Shown here: piece after piece, positions 1 to 9,060 of the stretch
Layout: each line of letters opens with the position of its first letter
Position numbering within the stretch: position 1 is the first letter of the stretch
NCBI GenBank assembly: GCA_023428065.1
Contig: JAEYZI010000037.1
Location: 1-35,505 of the forward strand
Direction: 5' to 3'
Source of the DNA: Actinomycetes bacterium
Lineage (GTDB): Bacteria; Actinomycetota; Actinomycetes; Actinomycetales; Microbacteriaceae
DNA length: 35,505 nucleotides
The notes under the pieces: generated by a model
Databases searched by the model: none
Told to the model about the DNA's origin: nothing
Seen by the model: the letters and a program-made list of their open reading frames with translations, nothing else
Position numbers and translations under genes: made by a program

Positions 1-1054
1 CCGCGAGGGCTGCGGTGACCGCCGCGAGCCCCGCGATCGCCCCGATCGCCGCCGCGGTCGCCGCCTCGACGCCCGCCCACAGGGCCGTCTCGGCGGCACC
101 CCGCCCGCGCGCCCACAGGAGGGCGATCTCGCGGGCGCGGTTGCCGGCGAGCAGGCGGCCGAGCTCGGACGCGGCCACGAGCGCAGCCGCACCGAGCAGC
201 ATGAGGGCGACGGGTTCGATCGCGCGCAGGCCGTCGACGCGCGCGTCGAGCTCGGCGATCGTCGCGGTGAATCGCCCCGACTTGCGGAACGTCCCCGCGT
301 CGTCGACGCTGCCACGCCAGGCCGACGGCACGGACGCCCACGTCGCGGCGATCCGCGCGAGGTCCGCCGCCGTCGCGTCCGCGACATCCGGGACGACCGT
401 CCATGCGGCGCTCGGCTCCGCGAAGGTGGGAAGGAGCGCGGGGTCGACGACGATGGGGCCGAGCGCGCTCGGGCCCGCGTCGTCGCGCCCCGCGAGCAGC
501 TGCGGGTCGCCGAGCCAGCGCGCGTCGAGGGGATCCGTCACGCGCCACACCCCCGTGACGGGATGCGCCTCGCCGTCGAGCGAGATCACGTCGCCCACGG
601 CGACCTCGAGCGCGGTGGCCGCGTCGGCCTGCACGGTCACCTCGTCGGGGGAGCTCGGCCACGTGCCCGCCACGAGCTCCGCGTGCGCGACGAGGTCGTC
701 GATCGCCATGACGATCCCCGCACGGGAGCTCTGCGGGACGGCGGGGGTCACGACGTTCACGGCGGCGCTCGCGGTGCGCACGACGCCGAGGGGCGTGTCG
801 ACCGACGCGAAGCCGCGCGCGAGCGCCTCGCGCACCTCGGCGTCCTGCGCGGCGGGGTCGTCTCCGAGCGGGGCGGTCACCCGCAGGCCGAGGTCCGCCC
901 CCGAGCGGGTCGCGAGACCGAGGCGCACACCCTCGTCGGCCGCGCGGTCGAGCGCCCCCTGCACGACCGCCCAACTGCCCGACACGAGCCCCACGACGAC
1001 GGCGAGCGTGGCGAGCACCGGCAGCTGCCGCCGGGAGCGGGAGAGCGTCGACAC
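1..1054 (-). CDS. FtsX-like ABC transporter permease, partial (C-terminus beyond left edge)
   Basis: N-terminal ~350 residues of a large FtsX/MacB-type permease; the rest lies left of the window. One N-terminal membrane segment is followed by an extracytoplasmic region and then by membrane segments starting near a VASELGRLLAGNRAREIALL-type stretch typical of FtsX domains. It is clearly paralogous to the permease at 6049-9060: both have a GxWRVxDPLxxRWLGDPxL block and an ELGRLLAxxRxRExALLWARG block at matching positions. I chose the GTG at 1054 because GAGGA lies 9 nt upstream; an in-frame ATG at 1075 has no such site. A TAGACT -10-like hexamer lies further upstream, near 1089-1094. Inferred role: membrane subunit of an export or lipoprotein-type ABC system. 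Substrate unknown. Confidence 0.85.
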   Translation of the reverse strand, partial: MSTLSRSRRQLPVLATLAVVVGLVSGSWAVVQGALDRAADEGVRLGLATRSGADLGLRVTAPLGDDPAAQDAEVREALARGFASVDTPLGVVRTASAAVNVVTPAVPQSSRAGIVMAIDDLVAHAELVAGTWPSSPDEVTVQADAATALEVAVGDVISLDGEAHPVTGVWRVTDPLDARWLGDPQLLAGRDDAGPSALGPIVVDPALLPTFAEPSAAWTVVPDVADATAADLARIAATWASVPSAWRGSVDDAGTFRKSGRFTATIAELDARVDGLRAIEPVALMLLGAAALVAASELGRLLAGNRAREIALLWARGRGAAETALWAGVEAATAAAIGAIAGLAAVTAALA

Positions 1055-1152
1055 GGGACGATGTCCTCGATTCATCGGTGAGCCAGGCGAGTCTAGCCCC
1101 GGGGATGCCACGGGCGTCCAGGCGGATGTCCTCCCGTGTCGCGCCGCGCCCC

Positions 1153-1158
1153 TAGGCT
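1153..1158 (+). promoter_or_regulatory. -10 element (TAGGCT) for leaderless BenE-type gene
   Basis: TAGGCT fits the actinobacterial TANNNT -10 and ends 8 nt before the ATG at 1167. Transcription would therefore start at or next to the start codon. No ribosome-binding site lies between. No convincing -35 is visible. Confidence 0.5.
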
Positions 1159-1166
1159 CTGATTCC

Positions 1167-2384
1167 ATGCGCGCCTCCGACCTCGCCCAGCCGATCGGCG
1201 CGGGTCTCGTCGGAGCCGTCACGGGTTTCGCGAGCTCGTTCGCGCTCGTCGTCGCGGGGCTGCAGGCCGTCGGCGCCACGCCCGCGGAGGCGGCGTCCGG
1301 CCTCCTCGCCCTGTGCGTGCTGCAGGCGCTGCTCGCGATCGGCTTCGGCCTCCGGTACCGGATGCCGCTGTCGTTCGCGTGGTCGACCCCCGGCGCGGCG
1401 CTGCTCGTCGCCGCCCAGGCCACGACGGGCGACTACCGCGCAGCGGTCGGCGCCTTCCTGCTGTGCGGGGTGCTCCTCGTCGTGACGGGGCTCTGGCCGG
1501 CGCTCGCGCGCGCCATGACCCGCATCCCGAAGCCCATCGCGAGCGCGATGCTCGCGGGCATCCTGTTCCCCATCTGCCTCGCGCCCGTGCTCGCCGCCGT
1601 CGAGCTGCCGGCGCTCGCCCTTCCCGTCGTCGGCGTCTGGCTCGTGCTCGCGCGGCTCGCGCCGCGGTGGGCCGTCGCGGGTGCCGTCGTCACGACCGTC
1701 GTCGTCGTGATCGTGTCGGGGGAGGGGGCGGATCTCGCGACCGCGTCGCTCTGGCCCGTCGTCACCGTCACGTGGCCGAGCCTCGATCCCGCCGTGCTCG
1801 TGAGCATCGGGCTTCCCCTCTACGTCGTCACGATGGCGGGGCAGAACGTGCCGGGCTTCGCCGTGCTCACGACGTTCGGCTATCCGCGTCCCCCGGCGCG
1901 CGCGATCCTCGCCGGCACGGGCGCCGCGACCGTCGTCGGCTCGGTCTTCGGCGGGTACGCGCTCAACCTCGCGGCCATCACGGCCGCCCTGATGGCGGGG
2001 CCCGACGCGCATCCCGACCGCGAGCGGCGCTGGATCGCGAGCGTCGCGGGCGGCGCCGCCTACCTCGTGATCGGTCTCGGCGCGGGAGCCGCGGCCGTAC
2101 TCGTCGGGGTCACCCCGCCGCTGCTCATCACGGCCGTCGCGGGCCTCGCGCTCTTCGGCGCGTTCGCGACCGCGGCGACCGCGGCTCTCGAGGAGCCCGC
2201 GACGCGCGTCGTCGCCGTCGTGACCTTCCTCGTCGTCGCCTCCGGGGTGTCGATCGCGGGCATCGGCTCGGCCTTCTGGGGCCTCGTCGTCGGCGGGCTC
2301 GTGATGATCGTGCTCGGATGGCGGCCGCGGCGGCGCTCCCGTGTCACGCCCGGTGCCGACCCCGCCCCGACACGAGCTCGCTGA
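1167..2384 (+). CDS. BenE family benzoate/H+ symporter-like transporter
   Basis: 405-residue, almost wholly hydrophobic protein with about 11-12 membrane segments, matching the usual ~390-400 length of BenE proteins. The stretch VVTMAGQNVPGFAVL (about residues 221-235) is the hallmark motif of this family, as is the N-terminal pattern of a short polar start followed by a GAVTGFASSFALV helix. Family members are proposed proton-coupled importers of benzoate or other aromatic acids, but no aromatic catabolism gene is present here, so the substrate is open. The ATG at 1167 is preceded by a TAGGCT hexamer but no SD, so translation is probably leaderless. Its last 41 nt overlap the convergent ABC ATPase gene. 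It separates two paralogous FtsX permease genes. Confidence 0.85.
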   Translation: MRASDLAQPIGAGLVGAVTGFASSFALVVAGLQAVGATPAEAASGLLALCVLQALLAIGFGLRYRMPLSFAWSTPGAALLVAAQATTGDYRAAVGAFLLCGVLLVVTGLWPALARAMTRIPKPIASAMLAGILFPICLAPVLAAVELPALALPVVGVWLVLARLAPRWAVAGAVVTTVVVVIVSGEGADLATASLWPVVTVTWPSLDPAVLVSIGLPLYVVTMAGQNVPGFAVLTTFGYPRPPARAILAGTGAATVVGSVFGGYALNLAAITAALMAGPDAHPDRERRWIASVAGGAAYLVIGLGAGAAAVLVGVTPPLLITAVAGLALFGAFATAATAALEEPATRVVAVVTFLVVASGVSIAGIGSAFWGLVVGGLVMIVLGWRPRRRSRVTPGADPAPTRAR

Positions 2385-3051
2385 GTCGCCCGTCGTGCAT
2401 CTCGAGCACGCGGTCGGCGGCGGCGAGCATCTTCGGGTCGTGGGTCGAGAGGATCGCCGCGACGCCCTGCTCGTGCACGAGCTGCGCGATGAGCACCATC
2501 ATCGCCTCGGCCGTGCGGGAGTCGAGCTGGCCCGTCGGCTCGTCGGCGATGAGAAGTTCGGGACGGTTGGCGAGGGCGCGGGCGAGGGCGACGCGTTGCT
2601 GCTGACCCCCCGAGAGCTCGGCGGGCCGCTGGTTCGCGTGGCCGGCGAGGCCCACGAGCTCGAGCAGCTCCGCGACGCGCGCGTCGCGCTCCGCGGGAGC
2701 GGTCGCGAGCAGCCGCAGCGGCATCTCGACGTTCTCGGCCGCCGAGAGCGCGGGAAGGAGCGCGAACGACTGGAAGACGTAGGCGATGCGGCGTCGCCGC
2801 ACGTCCACGAGCTCGGCCTCGCTCGCGCGCGTGAGGTCGGTATCGCCGAGGAACACCTCACCCGAGGTCGGGGTGTCGAGCCCGCCGATGAGGTTGAGGA
2901 GGGTCGTCTTGCCGGAGCCGGATGCACCGCGCACGATCACGAGCTCCCCGCTCGTGAGTTCGAGCGACGCGTCGACGAGCGCGTGCACGGCGTTCTCGCC
3001 GCTTCCGTAGGTGCGGCTGAGCCCCGTGGCTCGCAGGGCGGTCGCGGTCAT
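2344..3051 (-). CDS. ABC transporter ATP-binding protein (MacB/LolD type)
   Basis: 235-residue nucleotide-binding subunit. Walker A is GASGSGKT (42-49), Q-loop glutamine about 94, signature LSGGQQQR (146-153), Walker B LLIADE (166-171), and an H-loop STHD follows. Length and motifs match the MacB/LolD/FtsE branch that partners FtsX-type permeases. The start codon overlaps the stop of the preceding ATPase gene by ATGA (3048-3051), so translation is probably coupled. It is the last gene of a four-gene set: two permeases, then two ATPases. Presumably it powers conformational change in the permeases at 3920-9060. The 3' end overlaps the convergent BenE-type gene. Confidence 0.9.
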   Translation of the reverse strand: MTATALRATGLSRTYGSGENAVHALVDASLELTSGELVIVRGASGSGKTTLLNLIGGLDTPTSGEVFLGDTDLTRASEAELVDVRRRRIAYVFQSFALLPALSAAENVEMPLRLLATAPAERDARVAELLELVGLAGHANQRPAELSGGQQQRVALARALANRPELLIADEPTGQLDSRTAEAMMVLIAQLVHEQGVAAILSTHDPKMLAAADRVLEMHDGRLSELVSGRGRHRA

Positions 3052-3923
3052 CGCTCGTCCTCATCCGTCGGGTGCACCTGCACGTGGTCCTGCTCGAGCT
3101 CGAGTCGCACGCGATCGCGCATGTCGAGCCGCTCGATGTACTCGTGCGGCAGTTGCATGCGCCCGACGCGGTCGAGCACCGCGTACTCGCGTTCGACGTG
3201 ATGCTCCGTGCCCGTCTCGTCGGTGCGCACGCTGCGCAGAACCTCGGTCGAGGTGCGGCCGTCGCGGATCTGCACGGTGCGCCGCACGTGCCTCGACACG
3301 GTGTCGTCGTGCGTCACGATGAGCACGGTCACCCCGAGCCGCTCGTTGACGTCGCGCAGGGTCTCGAGTACGAGCTGCGAGTTCGCCTCGTCGAGCTCGC
3401 CCGTCGGCTCGTCGGCGAGCAGCACGGCGGGGGCGTTCGCGAGCGCGACCGCGATCGCGACGCGCTGCTGTTGTCCGCCCGACATCGCGACGGGTCGGCG
3501 GTCGCGCACCGACTCGATGCCGAGGAGGCTCAGCAGCTCGTCGACCCGCTCGGCCCGTCCGCGCCGCGGCTTGCCCGCGACCGCGAGGGCGAGGGAGATG
3601 TTCTGCGCCGCCGTGTAGTACGGGAGCAGGTTGCGCCCCGTCTGCTGGAAGACGAATCCGACCGTCTCGCGCCGGTACCGCGTGCGCTCGCGGCCGGACA
3701 TCGTGAGCAGGTCGTGCCCGGCGACGTGGGCGCGGCCCGCCGTGGGCGTGTCGAGCCCGGAGAGGATGTTGAGGAGCGTCGACTTGCCGGAGCCGGACGC
3801 GCCGACGATCGCCGTCAGCTCGCCAGCCTCCACGTCGAGGGTGAGGCCCTGCAGCGCCTGCACCTCGACGCCGACGGCGGTGTAGATGCGTACGAGGTCG
3901 ACGCACCGGATCTGCGCGGTCAT
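3048..3923 (-). CDS. ABC transporter ATP-binding protein with AbrB-like C-terminal tail
   Basis: 291-residue ATPase. Walker A is GASGSGKS (41-48), signature MSGGQQQR, Walker B LLADEPTGELD, and H-loop VTHDD. The core domain ends near residue 230, about where MacB-type ATPases normally stop, but the protein continues for ~55 residues. That tail contains VLDRVGRMQLPHEYIERL followed by a basic/acidic strand (about 249-283). It resembles an AbrB/SpoVT swapped-hairpin repeat, in which a DxxGRxxLP turn is characteristic. Whether it binds DNA or serves as a dimerisation or regulatory module is not known. The start overlaps the upstream permease stop by ATGA (3920-3923), and the stop overlaps the next gene by ATGA. 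Confidence 0.88.
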   Translation of the reverse strand: MTAQIRCVDLVRIYTAVGVEVQALQGLTLDVEAGELTAIVGASGSGKSTLLNILSGLDTPTAGRAHVAGHDLLTMSGRERTRYRRETVGFVFQQTGRNLLPYYTAAQNISLALAVAGKPRRGRAERVDELLSLLGIESVRDRRPVAMSGGQQQRVAIAVALANAPAVLLADEPTGELDEANSQLVLETLRDVNERLGVTVLIVTHDDTVSRHVRRTVQIRDGRTSTEVLRSVRTDETGTEHHVEREYAVLDRVGRMQLPHEYIERLDMRDRVRLELEQDHVQVHPTDEDER

Positions 3924-6052
3924 TCGGCTCCCATCTTGATGCTGCTCACGGGGCTCACCCGGCGTGCGATGACGGCGGCCGCGGTCCCCGCGACGAGCAC
4001 GACGAGCGAGAAGGCGGCGACGACGCCGAGCGTCGCGATCGGATCGAGCACGGCGGCGGGTGGTTCCGCCGTGCCGAGGAAGGGCCGCAGGTCGAGCGCC
4101 GCGACGACGAGCCCGACTTCGCCCACGCCCACGAGCGTGCCGACGACGATCGCGACGAGGGCGAGCGGCGCGAGCTCCCACGCGAGGAGCGCGCTGAGCT
4201 GGCGCGTCGAGAACCCGAGCACGCGCGCGACGCCCATGAGGCGGTTGCGCGGTCCGGATGCCGCGATCGAGCCGAGCACGACGGCGAGGGCCGCGAGGAG
4301 CGTCGCGCCCGCCGCGGAGAGCAGGAGCATGAGCTGCAGCCCAGCGATCGCCGGCTCGTCGAGGATCGCGCGCGCGGCATCCGGCTCCTCCGCCTCGGCG
4401 ACGGCCGTCGCGAGGCCGGCGGTGACGGTCGCGGCGATCCCCACGGAGAAGACCGAGATCGAGACGCCCACGAGCAACGCGAGCCCCGTCGCGAACCCGA
4501 GCGCGGGCGTGCGCACCGCGCGTGCCGCGCCGAGCAGCGCCACCGGACCGCGCGCCCGGTGCGCGAGACGCTCGGCCACGAGCAGCACCGCGGGGTAGAG
4601 GCGCAGCGACAGGACGCAGCCGGCGATCGCGAGCAGGAGGGGGACGGCGGCGAGCAGGGGGTCGAGCCCCACGCTCTCGGCAGCCGTCGTGAATCCGCGT
4701 CGGAACAGCAGGACGACCGCGACGACCGCGAGACCGACGGCGGCGGCCTCGGCGACCCACCGCAGGCGGCTCGTCGAGCGCACCTCGAGGTCGGAGCGCG
4801 CCCCCGACCCCGGCGTGACGGGCGTGAGCGCCGCGAGGAGTGCGGCGGGGGCGAACCCGAGGAGCGCGGCGAGCAGCACGCCGGCGTCCGTGCCGTCGAC
4901 GGGGAGGAGCAGGCGCGTCGCGAGGAGGCCGAGCGCAGCCGCGGGAACGCCGATGAGGAGTCCCTCGAGGAACATCACGAGCCGCAGCTGGAACGCGCTC
5001 GCGCCGCGCGCGAGGGCGAGCGCGATCGCGGGGCGACGTCGGGAGAGGATCGCCTGCGCGGACTGCGCGTCGACGGCGATCACGACGCCGAGAGGCCCCG
5101 CCGCCACGAGCCCGAGGAGGGCGACGACGAAGCCGACGCGATCGAGGGCCCCGCGCAGCGCATCCGGGAGCTCGCTCGAGAACCGCACCTGGGAGCCCGC
5201 GATGACCTCTCGGCCCCGCAGATCGAGGTGCGAGAACGCGGCGAGCAGCCGGGGCGTCACCGCCGTCGTGATGCGTTCGGGGTCGGGGGCCCACCACGCC
5301 GTCGCGATGAGGGATGCGCGCTCGGGGGTGAGCTCGGCGATCGTGAGCGGCGCGGCATACACGAGCGCCGTGACGGTGAAGTCCGGCGGGAGGGCGAGGT
5401 GCGGCTCCACGAGCAGCGGCGCGTGGTCCCAGTAGCCGGCGCCGGGGTCCGCTGCGCGGTAGACCGCCGACACCTCGAACGTCGCGAGGTCGGTCTGGAT
5501 GCGCGTGCCGACCTCGAGGTTCAGGAGCCCGGCGAGCTTGGTGGAGACCGCGATCGGCAGGGGATCCTCCTCGCGGCCGCTCCAGACGGCGGGAGGCGCC
5601 CCGTCCTCGAGCACGACGCGCTCCTCCCACTCCGGATCGACCGCGACGCCGATGCTCATCGGGCGGCCGTCTGGCGGCCCGTCGACGACGCCCCCGGGGA
5701 TCGTGCGCGTCTGCGCGTACCACGCCGACTCGGTGAACACCTCGGACAGCGGCGGTCCGGAGTCCTCCGGGAAGCGGGAGATGTCGTCGCCGACCCCGTC
5801 GAGCACGACCTGCGGATCCGACTCGGGCGCGAAGGGGAAGCCGAGAAGTCCCGTCGCGGTGAGGTCGCGGCGGGCGGCGGAGAGCGAGGAGACGGCGTGC
5901 TGAGCCTGCGCGGTCGTGAGCGCCGAGAGGGCGCTCGGCACGACGCACACGATGAACACCGTGACTGTGACGAGGGCCGCCGCGAGCATCCCCGGCACGA
6001 CACCCGTGCGGAGGTGCCCGCCGAGGAGGGCGAGGGTCGACAGCCGGTTCAT
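3920..6052 (-). CDS. FtsX-like ABC transporter permease (710 aa)
   Basis: Second membrane subunit of the cassette. An N-terminal hydrophobic segment (about residues 19-41) is followed by ~270 residues of extracytoplasmic sequence. A central group of membrane helices (about 310-430) comes next, then a C-terminal FtsX-type group (about 500-700) with a GVARVLGFSTRQLSALLAWE region that fits the coupling segment facing the ATPase. The ATG overlaps the stop of the 1003-residue permease by ATGA (6049-6052), implying coupled synthesis of the two permeases. It is shorter than and poorly similar to its partner, so a heterodimeric transporter is likely. Substrate unknown; possible roles include lipid, lipoprotein or antimicrobial peptide export. 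Confidence 0.85.
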   Translation of the reverse strand: MNRLSTLALLGGHLRTGVVPGMLAAALVTVTVFIVCVVPSALSALTTAQAQHAVSSLSAARRDLTATGLLGFPFAPESDPQVVLDGVGDDISRFPEDSGPPLSEVFTESAWYAQTRTIPGGVVDGPPDGRPMSIGVAVDPEWEERVVLEDGAPPAVWSGREEDPLPIAVSTKLAGLLNLEVGTRIQTDLATFEVSAVYRAADPGAGYWDHAPLLVEPHLALPPDFTVTALVYAAPLTIAELTPERASLIATAWWAPDPERITTAVTPRLLAAFSHLDLRGREVIAGSQVRFSSELPDALRGALDRVGFVVALLGLVAAGPLGVVIAVDAQSAQAILSRRRPAIALALARGASAFQLRLVMFLEGLLIGVPAAALGLLATRLLLPVDGTDAGVLLAALLGFAPAALLAALTPVTPGSGARSDLEVRSTSRLRWVAEAAAVGLAVVAVVLLFRRGFTTAAESVGLDPLLAAVPLLLAIAGCVLSLRLYPAVLLVAERLAHRARGPVALLGAARAVRTPALGFATGLALLVGVSISVFSVGIAATVTAGLATAVAEAEEPDAARAILDEPAIAGLQLMLLLSAAGATLLAALAVVLGSIAASGPRNRLMGVARVLGFSTRQLSALLAWELAPLALVAIVVGTLVGVGEVGLVVAALDLRPFLGTAEPPAAVLDPIATLGVVAAFSLVVLVAGTAAAVIARRVSPVSSIKMGAE

Positions 6053-9000
6053 CGGGCGTCCTCCGGGATGCGGGCGCGGCGCGCCTGACGGGTGACCGAG
6101 GCGGCGTATCCGACGACGAGCGCGCCGAGCGCGACGCACCACCCCGCGAGGGCCGCGCCGAGCACGAGGGGGTCGATCGCGACGTCGGTGGGGATGCTCG
6201 AGTAGGCGCCGGGCACGGCGGCGCGGGCGAACACCGTGATGATGACGATCACGACGACGGCTCCCGCCACGAGCCCCACGAGGAGGCCGTAGGCGGCGAC
6301 CCCGAGGATCTCCCGGCCGCGCAGGCGCCCCTGCTCCCGCGCGGAGAAGCCGAGCGCACGGAGCACCGCCGTCTCGCCGCGCCGCGCGCGGAGGTGGGCG
6401 CCCACGACGGCGCCGAGCGCGCCGAGCGCGAGAATCGCGGAGCCGGCCGCCGTGAGCGCGAACATGGTCGTCGACGCCGACAGCATCCGCCCGGCGGGGT
6501 CGTCGGAGGCCGGCACGACCCGGCCCTGGCCCGCGAGGACCGCGCGCAGCGCCGCCACGGCATCCGGGGCCAAGGGGTCGGAATCGTCGACGCCGATCCA
6601 GGCGGTGCGCGGCCCCGCGTCCTCCTCGAGCCAGCGCAGGAGCGCCGCGTCGTACAGTCGCGCGTCGATGAGGGCCGCCGCGCTGCGGTCGGATGCCGGG
6701 ATGCCGTCGACGACTCCGACGATCTGCACCGCGAGCACCCCTTGCGGGAACGGGAGCCCGAAGGGCGGGCCGCCTGCGGCGCCGAGCGAGGCCGCGAGCG
6801 CGCGGGTGACGACGATGGGCACGACGCCCTCGCCGGGCACCGGGGTCAGGCGCAGCTCGGTGCCCGGGCGGCCGGCCGCGCCGTTCTGGCCCGCCGGGTC
6901 GAGCGGGGAGCCGTCGTAGAGGTCGGTGCCTCGCCAACCCTTCGCGAGGTCCATCGCGCGGCCGTCCGCGGAGGCCGAATCGAGCAGCACCGTCATGCGA
7001 TCGGCGCTCTCCGAATACTGCAGGGCGAGGTCGATCGCGACGAGGTGCCAGGCGTCGCCGGTCGGGAGGGGAGGAAGCGGCGCGGAGTGGCCGTCGGGTG
7101 TAGGCGCCGCGACGCTTCGGCGCAGGAGGCCGTCCGAGGATTGCAGCCAGAGCGCGACGTCCTCGACGGGGTCGCCCGTGGAGGTGGTGAACCGCAGGGT
7201 CACCTCCCGCGCTCCCGCCGGCACGGCGGCGCCCGTCTCGGCACCCCGGATGAGCTCCCCGAGCGACTCGGGATCGACCGTGCCGCGGCCGTCGAGCCCG
7301 AGCTCCACGAGGGCGTCGGGCGCGATCGCGACGAGCTGCACGCTCTCCTCGCCGAACGGCACGACGTCGCGCGTGACGGGCGCGACGTGCGTGACCCCCG
7401 GCACCTCGACGAGGGCGTCGAGCATGCTCCCGTCGAGGGAGACCGGCGCCGTCTCGACCCGCAGTTCGGCGCCCGCGCGCAGGGCGTGGGCCTGGGCGTG
7501 CGAGCGCTCCCACGTGTCGGCGTAGCCGACCGCGATGAGCACCTGCGAGACGGCGAGCGCGACGAGGGCGGCGGGGGTCGCGAAGAGCCCCAGGCGCCGG
7601 GCGACGCTTCTGGCGGCGAGCACGCGCGGTGCGCGCCGGTCGCGCGCCGCGATCGTCTCGACGAGCGGCGTGAGGCGCGGGAGCAGCATGAGGCCCGCGA
7701 GCAGCACCGCGGCGACCGCGAGCGGGGGAGCGCTCACGGCGACGGGATCGACGGCGGAACTGCCGTCGGCGCCCGGCGTGAGGGGCGAGCCGTAGAGCCG
7801 CAGCTGCCAGGTCGCGAGTGCCCCCGCGATCACGACGAGCACGACGGCGCCGCCGCTCGTGAGCCGGGCGGCCCGACCGGTGCGGGAGGGGTCGTCGATG
7901 CGGGCCGCGCGACGCGTCGTGATCATCGCCTGGACGCTGACGGCGACGACGGACACCGCGATCACGAGCGCGGGGACGAGCACCCACAGTGCGCCGAGCC
8001 GCTCCACGCCCTGGGCGTCGCCCGAGACGACCGCGAGCATCGCGCCACCCAGCCCGAGCGCCGCCCCGCCGACGACGGCGATCGCGGTCTCCGCGGCCGT
8101 GGTGCGGCCCACGCCGCGCGCCGTCGCGCCGCGAGCCCACAGCAGCGCGAGCTCGCGCGTGCGCACCTGCGCGAGCAGCCTGCCGAGTTCGACGAAGGTC
8201 ACGAACGCGATCATCGCGACGAGGAGCAGGGCGGCGGGGGCGACGGCGTCGAGGGCGCGCACGCCCCGGTCGAGCTCGCTCGCCGTGATCGCGAAGCGGC
8301 CGTCGTGGTCGCCGACGCTGCCGACCCCCGCCTCCGCGACCGCGTCGTCGATCGCAGCCCACGCGCGGAGCGTGGGCCCGAGGTCGCGCGGCTCGAAGTC
8401 GGCCGCACGCGGCACGAGGGTCCACGCGTCCCGGCGCACGTCGACGAGCCCCTCCCAGAGGGAGGGGTCGACCACGAGCGGCCCCCGGCCGCTTCCTCGC
8501 GCCTCCATCCCCGAGATGAGCAGCGGATCGCCGAGCCAGCGGGGGGCGAGGGGATCGCTCACCCGCCACGTGCCCGAGATCGTGAGCGGGCGTGCGTCGA
8601 GCACGATGTCGTCGCCGACCGTGAGGCCGAGGGCCGCCGCCGCATCCGCCTGCAGGGTCGCCTCGCCGGCGCCCGCGGGCCAGGCCCCCTCGACGAGCTC
8701 GGCGTGCTCGGCCACGTCGGGGATGCTCACAACGATCGCGTACGGCACCTCGACCCCCGTGTCGTCGAGCGGCAGCGGGATCGCCGAGCGGATGGTGTGG
8801 TGAACCGTGAGCGGCACGGCGCGGTCGCCCGAACGGAACTCGCGCGCGATCACCTCGCGCACCGCGGCGTCCCGGTCGGGGTCGTCGGCGCCCTGCATCG
8901 AGAACTGCAGCGCACCCTCCTCGCCCGTCTGCTGGGCGAGCGTGTCTCGCACCCCGTGGGCGGCCGCGCGGTCGCCGAGCCCGAGCACGCCGAGCGCGAG

Positions 9001-9060
9001 TCCCGTGACGATCGCGGCCACCGCGAGGAGCGAGGCGAACACGCCGAGGTGCTCCCGCAT
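6049..9060 (-). CDS. FtsX-like ABC transporter permease (1003 aa)
   Basis: Large permease with two FtsX-type blocks. One N-terminal helix (about residues 6-28) is followed by a ~240-residue extracytoplasmic part. Helices follow around 275-515. A second extracytoplasmic part of roughly 340 residues comes next, then C-terminal helices around 860-990 with the RARRGETAVLRALGFSAREQ coupling region. The first ~350 residues are paralogous to the partial permease at 1-1054. The ATG at 9060 lacks a nearby SD. GGGAGG (9084-9089) sits 5 nt before an in-frame CTG at 9078, and a start there would align exactly with the GTG start of the paralogue (see findings). First gene of the permease-permease-ATPase-ATPase set. 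Substrate unknown. Confidence 0.85.
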   Translation of the reverse strand: MREHLGVFASLLAVAAIVTGLALGVLGLGDRAAAHGVRDTLAQQTGEEGALQFSMQGADDPDRDAAVREVIAREFRSGDRAVPLTVHHTIRSAIPLPLDDTGVEVPYAIVVSIPDVAEHAELVEGAWPAGAGEATLQADAAAALGLTVGDDIVLDARPLTISGTWRVSDPLAPRWLGDPLLISGMEARGSGRGPLVVDPSLWEGLVDVRRDAWTLVPRAADFEPRDLGPTLRAWAAIDDAVAEAGVGSVGDHDGRFAITASELDRGVRALDAVAPAALLLVAMIAFVTFVELGRLLAQVRTRELALLWARGATARGVGRTTAAETAIAVVGGAALGLGGAMLAVVSGDAQGVERLGALWVLVPALVIAVSVVAVSVQAMITTRRAARIDDPSRTGRAARLTSGGAVVLVVIAGALATWQLRLYGSPLTPGADGSSAVDPVAVSAPPLAVAAVLLAGLMLLPRLTPLVETIAARDRRAPRVLAARSVARRLGLFATPAALVALAVSQVLIAVGYADTWERSHAQAHALRAGAELRVETAPVSLDGSMLDALVEVPGVTHVAPVTRDVVPFGEESVQLVAIAPDALVELGLDGRGTVDPESLGELIRGAETGAAVPAGAREVTLRFTTSTGDPVEDVALWLQSSDGLLRRSVAAPTPDGHSAPLPPLPTGDAWHLVAIDLALQYSESADRMTVLLDSASADGRAMDLAKGWRGTDLYDGSPLDPAGQNGAAGRPGTELRLTPVPGEGVVPIVVTRALAASLGAAGGPPFGLPFPQGVLAVQIVGVVDGIPASDRSAAALIDARLYDAALLRWLEEDAGPRTAWIGVDDSDPLAPDAVAALRAVLAGQGRVVPASDDPAGRMLSASTTMFALTAAGSAILALGALGAVVGAHLRARRGETAVLRALGFSAREQGRLRGREILGVAAYGLLVGLVAGAVVVIVIITVFARAAVPGAYSSIPTDVAIDPLVLGAALAGWCVALGALVVGYAASVTRQARRARIPEDAR

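Noticed and set aside
1..1054. Left-edge permease as a truncated pseudogene
   Set aside because: The frame is open to the window edge with normal codon use and conserved motifs. The truncation is only the edge of the window.
3061..9060. Very long open frames on both strands opposite the ABC transporter genes, some over 900 codons
   Set aside because: They are rich in Arg/Ala/Gly/Pro with no domain pattern, lack SDs, and arise because stop codons are scarce in a G/C-rich third-position genome. The genes annotated here have intact family motifs in the other frame.
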